Positions 57,666-64,000 of a stretch of 64,000 nucleotides of DNA are shown here, one piece after another (positions within the stretch are counted from its first letter, which is position 1; every line of letters begins with the position of its first letter). Made by a program: the position numbers and the translations under genes. The notes below the pieces were generated by a model. It was given only the letters and a program-made list of their open reading frames with translations. It made no database searches and was not told the origin of the DNA. Source of the stretch: Nannobrachium achirus. Its lineage: Eukaryota > Chordata > Actinopteri > Myctophiformes > Myctophidae. The stretch spans positions 27,350,159 to 27,414,158 of the forward strand of contig OY997645.1 of NCBI GenBank assembly GCA_963921795.1, written 5' to 3'.

Positions 57666-58516
57666 CGAAAGTGACGGGTGGTCCGCGACTGTCCATGACT
57701 AATCTAACTAATCTAAATTACCGGACCGATCAGTGCCAGATTTATGGTATACCACTTGACTATAGGCCAAGGAAGTACCTCCTCTAGTCTGTTCATCAAG
57801 AGTTCAATGCGCACAGTCGATTTGAATCGATTTGCGATACTTATTTACGTCCATTTGAATGGCGGTCAATGCGCAAAACGGTTTCAGACCCCTGGCGTGT
57901 ATTTGGTGCCCCGTGGCTATTTGCCCCCGGGCGGCTATTTACCGTAGCCAGACATTTAGTTCCTACTTTTTGCATAATTTGTAAAGGTTTTAACACTAGA
58001 TTCATGCTCAAGCATATTCTACATACAGTACATTACATTAGATAGCTACCACTGATTTTCTACTGTCCCAGATTTAAAGGGAATTGAATACGAGATTTAG
58101 CCTCACCCAACAGAACTACATTCTACTACTCATATCATTTATGGTACAAGTACAATTTCCCTACAGTGCTGGTTATTTCCCTAAGAATTGCTGCATTTTA
58201 CAGTTGCATACGGTATTATTAATTTGAAAACATGTCATTGTGCTTTTCAAAGTTACAGTAATACTGCTCCGCTACATTTTCAGCCTTTGTAAAAGCCTGA
58301 AGATCACCTCACATTAAATTAAATGTCTGGAACACTGAAATATAGCTATTAAAATGCCAGACTAAAGCTTTTCAATGACAAATCACAAGAGGTGTGAGTT
58401 TCCTGGTTCAGAACGGTTAGCACTATTCAGAATAAATCCCAGCAAGGTTTAAAAGCTTCAACAAATATTCTCTGAGTGCACATAGTTAGGCTTGATGTAT
58501 ACTGTGTGGGTGTCAC
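57666..58516. other. Unique DNA, nothing recognised
   Basis: No feature seen. Confidence 0.35.
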
Positions 58517-58614
58517 ACACAAAAATAGTGGATCTTCAAGCTCACATTAAGCTCACAAGCTCACAATGCGTCACAGCAAGACGCATTGTGAGCTTGTAGA
58601 TCGGCATTTTTTGG
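58517..58614. repeat. Recurrent hairpin element with internal stutter
   Basis: CAAAAATAGTGGATCTTCAA then GCTCACATTAAGCTCACAAG, CTCACAATGCGTC opposite GACGCATTGTGAGCTTGTAG and ATCGGCATTTTTTG. The left arm has AGCTCACA three times, the right once. Confidence 0.85.
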
Positions 58615-60560
58615 TGCATGACTCACATGCATGTGAATCAGGCATTATCTCTCAAGTCATTGTCTCTGCACCGAAGAGAATAACACTTCTCTAAATGTTA
58701 AGAGAATTATTTTTCAGAAATATTAATTTACATTTTGAAGAATATAGGAATATATAATACATGAAAGATTCTGAGGCAGTGTGCGATTTACCATAACAAA
58801 GGATTTAGATTATTCAAGTAAGCTATTTGTATGCAAGTAATTTGAATACATATGTGCATGTTCACACAACAAATAAAACAGGTTCTTTTGTTTAACCTGT
58901 AAACATATTGATATGCATGCAGCAGCAAAGTATTTTATGTGTACCAATATTTATTTTCAGTGAAGGTCCTCTTAGGAATGTCAGTGTTATGATGAAATAC
59001 ATTGATATGCTTGCCAATTGCTGGCAAACATTTCCAGTTTACAGAAAGGGAAGTCTTATCGTGGTGTCTGACTTTGCCAACACCGTAGCTGAGTGGATAG
59101 GCCGTCTGGGAATCCTGCTACTTCTCTCACTAAACAAAAACACCAAAAACAAGTCCTAGTACACATTTGCTTTAAAGTTAAATGACTGTGTTAGGGGAAC
59201 AGAAATTGATAGCTTACCAACATCAGTGCAATGTGAGTGATGACAATTACATCAGTAGGTAAAACAAAAACAAAAAAGTAAACCTGGACTATTTTTTTTA
59301 TATCTTTTGGCAGGATCTGCTTTGTTAGTGTTTATGTGCTAAAAGTGTGATTTTGAGACCTGTGTTTTGCAATACAATGAGAGTGAGTGGAATCACTATT
59401 TCTGGTGTGTTGCTTTCAGAGCACAGTGATAACTAGAAAATGTTGTAAAACACTACAGCATGCCATGCTGACATGTATGGTTTCTCAAGTCATTCATTTG
59501 TAACTCACATTTAACGTTCAACTTTAAATGTGCTTGTAGTAAAACAAAAGAATATCTTTATGTACCTCAGCCACATCTGCATTCAGCTTAATAGAACCAA
59601 TGGTGCCAATAATAAGTTGTTGAATACTGTATGTCTACATTTTAGCAAGCGAGGCAACTGAATCAAAATCACTGTTGTTCAGCCACATACGGTACTGTAC
59701 TGAAGGTTCTTCAGGAGTAGACTTTCTCTAAGGTAGGGGGAAAGGACTAATACATTACCCATTACTGTTAATTGGAACCCTGGTGGGAGTGAAAATATGG
59801 TTTTGTTCTCTTTTGCTACATGTGAGGGAAATAGAGATTGAGAAAGCCACTGAAACATACTGTAAGTACTGTATAGGCCACACCTCAACAGAGTGTTAAT
59901 TTAAGAGTATACAAAAGTAGCCAATATGGATCTGTCCATTATAAGGCCATCTTTTGTGAATTGTTAAAACTATGTGGGTTGGGATGCCAATGGCCTAGTA
60001 GTGATTTAAGGTGCATACCACATAGGCTCTATTATTGCAGTGAATCGAGGTTTAGTTTTCAGAGGCCGACAACCTTTTCTGCGTTCAATTCTGTCTCTAA
60101 CTGTTTCCTGACACTCTTCCACTGTACTATCCAATAAAGGCAGAGAATCCCAAAACATATCTTTGTGGGTTAATTCCTTTAATCACAATGTGGAAGCTCA
60201 AAATTTTTTCCATATTGACATTTTGTGTGAGTGACACTCAGTCATACCCTGTACCCTGCTATGTAAGGACTTGTGTGAAAGTGTAAAAACATTAACACTC
60301 TGCTACCTGGTGTTTCCTCTCCTTCCCCCAATTCTAACCTGGTGTTTCCTTTCCTTTCCCCCTAATGCTAACAGTGGCTGCGACAAAAAACAAAGTGAAA
60401 GGTGAGTTATCTGCTCTATTTGCTCTGCTGCATGATTTATGTTGGACACGGTTCCCAATAGAACACGTTTCATATCATTCTTTTTATCTCCCTGTGGAGC
60501 CCAGGGAGCATTACCATACGTCACCTCCTGGCGGAAGCCAATTTAGGGATTTTTTTTATT
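58615..60560. other. Long unique stretch, no gene recognised
   Basis: GTAGCTGAGTGGATAGGCCG at 59085 is A-box-like but has no B box downstream, so no tRNA or SINE is called. Otherwise nothing seen. Confidence 0.4.
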
Positions 60561-60780
60561 CTAAGCTGTCGTGTGGAAACCTCATATGTCCAAAACGATT
60601 CCAAAAATAAAATACAGAAAAAAATAAATAATAATAAACGCATCACAATGTGTTGGGAGCTCTTAGATCAGCTATTTTTGCTAGTCTACTTTTGTATGAA
60701 ACGATAGTATGACGCGCTAATTCGCAGGGAAAAAACAAAGTAGAAATATGGAGATATGAGGTTTCTGCCCGACAGCAACG
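60561..60780. mobile_element. CGTTGCTGTCGGG MITE with hairpin remnant
   Basis: Left end CTAAGCTGTCGTGTGGAAAC then CTCATATGTCC. The right end on the other strand is CGTTGCTGTCGGGCAGAAAC then CTCATATCTCC. The middle has GGGAGCTCTTAGATCAGCTA then TTTTTGC, a degraded hairpin arm. Confidence 0.75.
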
Positions 60781-60919
60781 TGCTATTGCACCTTTATTTA
60801 CCCAAGAAATGTTTGCTGATCATGCAAGTTTATCAACAGGGCAGGTACACCAAGTACACAGTACATTTCTCAGTGTTTCATTTAACTGAGAGAGAATGGT
60901 TCCATGTTGTGCACCCTAA

Positions 60920-60990
60920 CCCTAACCCTGGGCTGTGAGGATATTGCAAGTGGGCCCCCAAATAATTGACAAAAGGTTTTTTTTTTCTTT
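60920..60990. mobile_element. hAT-like fragment related to 43490
   Basis: TGTGAGGATATTGCAAGTGG then GCCCCCAAATAATTGACAAA follows TGAGGATAATGTAAGTGAGC at 43530. No terminus kept. Confidence 0.5.
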
Positions 60991-62299
60991 TTCTTTTAGA
61001 TAAAAAAAACAAGAATTGACACATTGTCAATACATAAGCTGGTCACATTTGGGTTAAAAAGGCGGGGACGTTTAACAATGTTACCATAATGCTTTGAATG
61101 AGCGTGACAAAGTGAACATATAACTGACTGACTATTGTGGGATGAAATCTGCAGTAGACGGCTGTGAATTGCTGTAAGTGGCATCTCTTTGATATTGAAG
61201 TAGGACTGTCATCTAAGGGGTAGCCTACTGTCATTTTAAAAAGTAATCTTACAATACTAGTTAATATGTTTATGATGTCATTGTGAGAATGTGCTATAGT
61301 GTTGTAGTCAAGTCCACCTAAAGTGTCCAAGTCAAGTCCAAGTCCTAGGGGGTTCGAGTCCGTTTTGTCTTATTAAAAAAAAGGACAAATAAGACTTGGA
61401 CTTGGACTATATGTAGTACAATATCCCAAATCACAGACGATAATTATCCAGTCTAATATCATGATATGGATACAAAAATAATATGAATTTAAAAATAATT
61501 ATAGATTATAGGTCTACTACTGTAATCTATAACATTTTTAAACATTGCTGTTATAGCTGTGTCATTGTAATAAAGCTGCATGATTATGGCAAAACTTATA
61601 TTATCAAACAAAATCTTATTTTAATATTTTTTAATAAAAGCTAAAATAAATAAATAAGGTTTCCCTATTCAAACACATAGCAGTACGTGCATGTCTGCAT
61701 TTCATTGTTTAAGGTGAGAAATGTACCTTATGTCATTAGTCTGATGCCTTCAAGTATATGCAAAGCAAAAAAATACCCCATGTTACTGCTTCAAGTTGTT
61801 TAACCTCTCTACAGAGACTTACAATGTTACACTTCTCTCTATTGATCAGTGCACTTTAAAACGTTCGGACGAGGCTTAACGAGTTGTAATAGGCTACACC
61901 TGGAAAGACAAAAAGAGAAAAGACGTCAATTCTTAATCCAGCGGTACGGGTGGATTAATGATCACAAAGGCTGTGTTTGGAATTGGAAGCTGTGTAGGCC
62001 TACTGTTTAAATAAGGACTTATTTATTTGGGAACATGTCGAGGATGTCCTGCAGGCTGCAGGTAAGAGGAAAGCAGAGAGAGTTGTCTGTTGGCGAAAAA
62101 AGAACTTTTGGGAACTTGCTTGCTGCTGCTGCTGCTGCTGCTGAGCGGATCGGGGCTCTGCGTGTGTGCCTGTGTGTGTGTGCGTGCGTGCGTGCGACTG
62201 TGTGTGCCTATCAGATGCGCATCAGATAATTCAGATATGCTCCAAACATTAATAGGCTATATACCATTAAAACCAAAGTAACGAGCCTGTTTTGAAAAT
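60991..62299. other. Mostly unique DNA, no gene recognised
   Basis: A (CTG)n run of six to seven units (62121-62142) and GT/GC-rich array (62158-62205). The small frames across them are repeat artefacts. Confidence 0.4.
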
Positions 62300-62453
62300 G
62301 TAGCAGAGTAAAAGTACAGATACTTGTGTTAAAATGTAACGGATAAAAGTAAAAAGTACTCAGACAAATAACTACTCAGTAAAGTACAAAGTACTGAAAA
62401 AAGTACTTTGTTACAGTAACAAAGTATTTGTACTTCGTTACTTCCCATCTCTG
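62300..62453. mobile_element. hAT-like element end (CAGAGATGGGAAGTAAC type)
   Basis: Ends TACTTCGTTACTTCCCATCT then CTG; the other strand begins CAGAGATGGGAAGTAACGAA. The body is full of GTAC/AAGTACTTTGTTAC self-complementary motifs. Confidence 0.65.
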
Positions 62454-62456
62454 TAA

Positions 62457-62767
62457 GGCGCTCTACAGACGGACAGCGGTTGCCGCCGGGGCTCCCGCTT
62501 GGATCTGCGAGGACCGCGCCGCGGTGATACACAAACACACTCGCTCTTTGAGTAAACGCTGCGCGGTATTTCACAAAGATGAACACAATCCATCTCTCAC
62601 CGCCCGCGTACGCATGCACAAACGAGCACGCTCGCGGGGATTTTCACGGGACTGCGCCCGCTCGCCTCGCCGCCTCTAAACTTCGCTGCGCGGACGAAAT
62701 AGCCGCCCGCCACTCATTGAAAATGAATTACTAGCAGGCGGTGACCGCGTACCGTGTGCAATCCCCT
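62457..62767. mobile_element. Harbinger-like MITE with TAA duplication
   Basis: TAA at 62454-62456 and 62768-62770 flank it. The ends GGCGCTCTACAGACGG and, on the other strand, AGGGGATTGCACACGG are diverged inverted repeats; GCGG follows both. GC-rich, no coding. It is the best copy of the family at 7463 and 28089. Confidence 0.7.
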
Positions 62768-62770
62768 TAA

Positions 62771-62851
62771 CTGAGTACATCTACAGTGCAGTATTGATAC
62801 TTTTACGATACTTTTACTTAAGTAAAACATTTGAGTACTTTTTCCAACAGC
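62771..62851. mobile_element. hAT-like MITE, right end (GTACTTTTACT type)
   Basis: CAGTATTGATACTTTTACGA, TACTTTTACTTAAGTAAAAC and the end GAGTACTTTTTCCAACAG correspond to the right end at 56600-56644. Confidence 0.6.
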
Positions 62852-63149
62852 TAATTTTCCCCATAGCCTGGAGGAGCGGTAACTGCTATTGGCCCAGTTC
62901 TTTCCCCCCATTGTCTAGAAGGGCACTCCTGGGGTACTGTCCTGCGATTGGCCCTTAGCTCTACCATGTGGCATGAATAGCCTATCCAGAAGAGGTAATC
63001 AATGGTCGTCAAAGAAAATGAGCTGATTACCGAAGCTGGTGGCCCAGCTTAAAAATGTTTCGTATATTGTTCCAAGTCTGCCACGCGGCTACCATTCGGT
63101 TGCTGTGTTAAGTGATCAGATGAGTGGGCTTTGGGGGCGGCATGGTTGG
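62852..63149. other. Unique DNA, nothing recognised
   Basis: No feature seen. Confidence 0.3.
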
Positions 63150-63208
63150 GGATAATGATTTTGAAATGTTCGAGTGGGCGATGATCCGGAAAAGGTTGAG
63201 AACCACTG
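63150..63208 (-). mobile_element. hAT-like end (CAGTGGTTCTCAACC type)
   Basis: On the minus strand it begins CAGTGGTTCTCAACCTTTTC then CGGATCATCGCCCACTCG. Related to 57568. Confidence 0.65.
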
Positions 63209-63295
63209 CTTTGGACTGTACACCATTTAAAACACATCTGAGTTACAAATGAAGAAATGAACAGGATTTTACTGTCATTCTTCCCCTGGTGCTGT

Positions 63296-63375
63296 GCTGA
63301 CAGAGCTGCTCTGCTGCAGTGGCTGGGGGCTAAGTGCCTTGTTCAAGGGCACTTCAGCTGGGATTGTTTAGGGAG
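63296..63375 (-). mobile_element. SINE body fragment, reverse
   Basis: In reverse: CAGCTGAAGTGCCCTTGAAC then AAGGCACTTAGCCCCCAGCC, the conserved SINE body also at 5540. Confidence 0.55.
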
Positions 63376-64000
63376 TTTGTAGAATTAATCCATTTCCATT
63401 TAGACCATTTCCCCATTGAGACTTCCCTAGCTACGCTGTGACTTGTGACCACAACGTTTATTAAATTTTGTATTCACTATTACTCCTAAAAATCATATTA
63501 CGTTATTGATTATTGATAAGACAAGTGACTTACTGACTCACTAGAGAGTTACAGTATAGTATGGTACAGCCTAAGTCGTAGTCCCAGTAGGCTATTCATA
63601 AAATCAGTAACTAAAGCTAAAGTTATCTGCAACTTTAGTTTCACTTTATTTGTCACATCACAAGTTCACAAGTGTAAAAGAATGGGTGAAATAAATGTCC
63701 ATACAAGCTACCAAAGGATTACATACTGTAAATAATTAAAACAGCACACAGCTCAACATAGTCTGAAAGTAGCGATGAGCAGACACTCGCACCTTTGTGC
63801 ACGCCGGAATGCACGGTCTGCGCCACTGTGCCGAAACAGTGGTCTCATCAAACCTATCATGGAATGTGGAACCGATGTGACCATGTTGACTTGAGAGTTG
63901 AGTTAATGGTACTGATACCGTATAGTATGTGGCACTATGATTACTATTTCAAATTGGCCTGTCTTCAGTCTGGGAAACCTTTTGAAATTTACAACAAATT
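63376..64000. other. Unique DNA to the window edge
   Basis: No feature seen. Confidence 0.35.

Noticed and set aside
57339-57674. 111-residue plus-strand frame
   Set aside because: Its second half runs into the hAT end at 57568, and the first half has no recognisable feature.
59080-59120. A-box-like GTAGCTGAGTGGATAGG
   Set aside because: No B box or SINE body follows within 100 bp.

Overview
The window looks like non-coding nuclear DNA of a teleost fish. It is full of long (CA/GT)n, (AT)n and (GAAA)n microsatellites. It carries tRNA-headed SINEs whose tail pairs GCGCTTTGGATAAAAGCGCTATATAAATG with an ATTTACC-type end, a V-SINE-like core, 5'-truncated LINEs, a Gypsy-like solo LTR, and very many small non-autonomous DNA transposons with hAT, piggyBac-like (TTAA) and Harbinger-like (TAA) ends. 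I cannot name the species. I found no host protein-coding exon, rRNA or functional tRNA that I can support. The window is best read as gene desert or the inside of a very large intron.

Layout. 0-5 kb: a SINE, then a cluster of rolling-circle-like (Helentron/HINE-type) elements with a TTAA MITE nested inside. 5-13 kb: sparse repeats, a perfect 210-bp tandem duplication, one Harbinger-like MITE, and unique DNA. 13-25 kb: a MITE carrying two long GT arrays, another TTAA MITE, one (GAAA)n array, and the longest mostly unique stretch (about 18.3-21.8 kb). 25-34 kb: dense small DNA elements, including copies of a short hairpin sequence (TAGCAGATCTACAAGCTC and its complement) that recurs to 60.7 kb but was not seen before 25 kb. 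31.9-32.4 kb: a mirror-image pair of (TA)n(TG)n microsatellites bounding a MITE. 35.8-37.4 kb: a full-length second-family HINE with three internal units of 454 bp. 38.0-41.6 kb: a 3.6-kb inverted repeat with about 1.6-kb arms, holding two divergently oriented copies of one unrecognised reading frame. 42-46 kb: LTR, HINE ends, V-SINE, LINE remnant, and a 258-bp GT array. 46-64 kb: more HINE, hAT and hairpin elements with clear nesting, plus unique DNA.

The elements interact by nesting. A LINE splits a hairpin element (54.2-55.1 kb). A HINE splits a hAT (55.5-56.6 kb). A Harbinger-like MITE sits exactly between two other element ends (62.3-62.9 kb). The strongest result is two HINE-like families whose 3' hairpins show compensatory base changes between copies, each followed by CTAG or CTGG and a T. 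Unique stretches rich in TAATTA-type motifs (about 4.5-4.8, 7.9-8.3 and 19.6-20.8 kb) could be conserved regulatory DNA, but this cannot be tested from one sequence.
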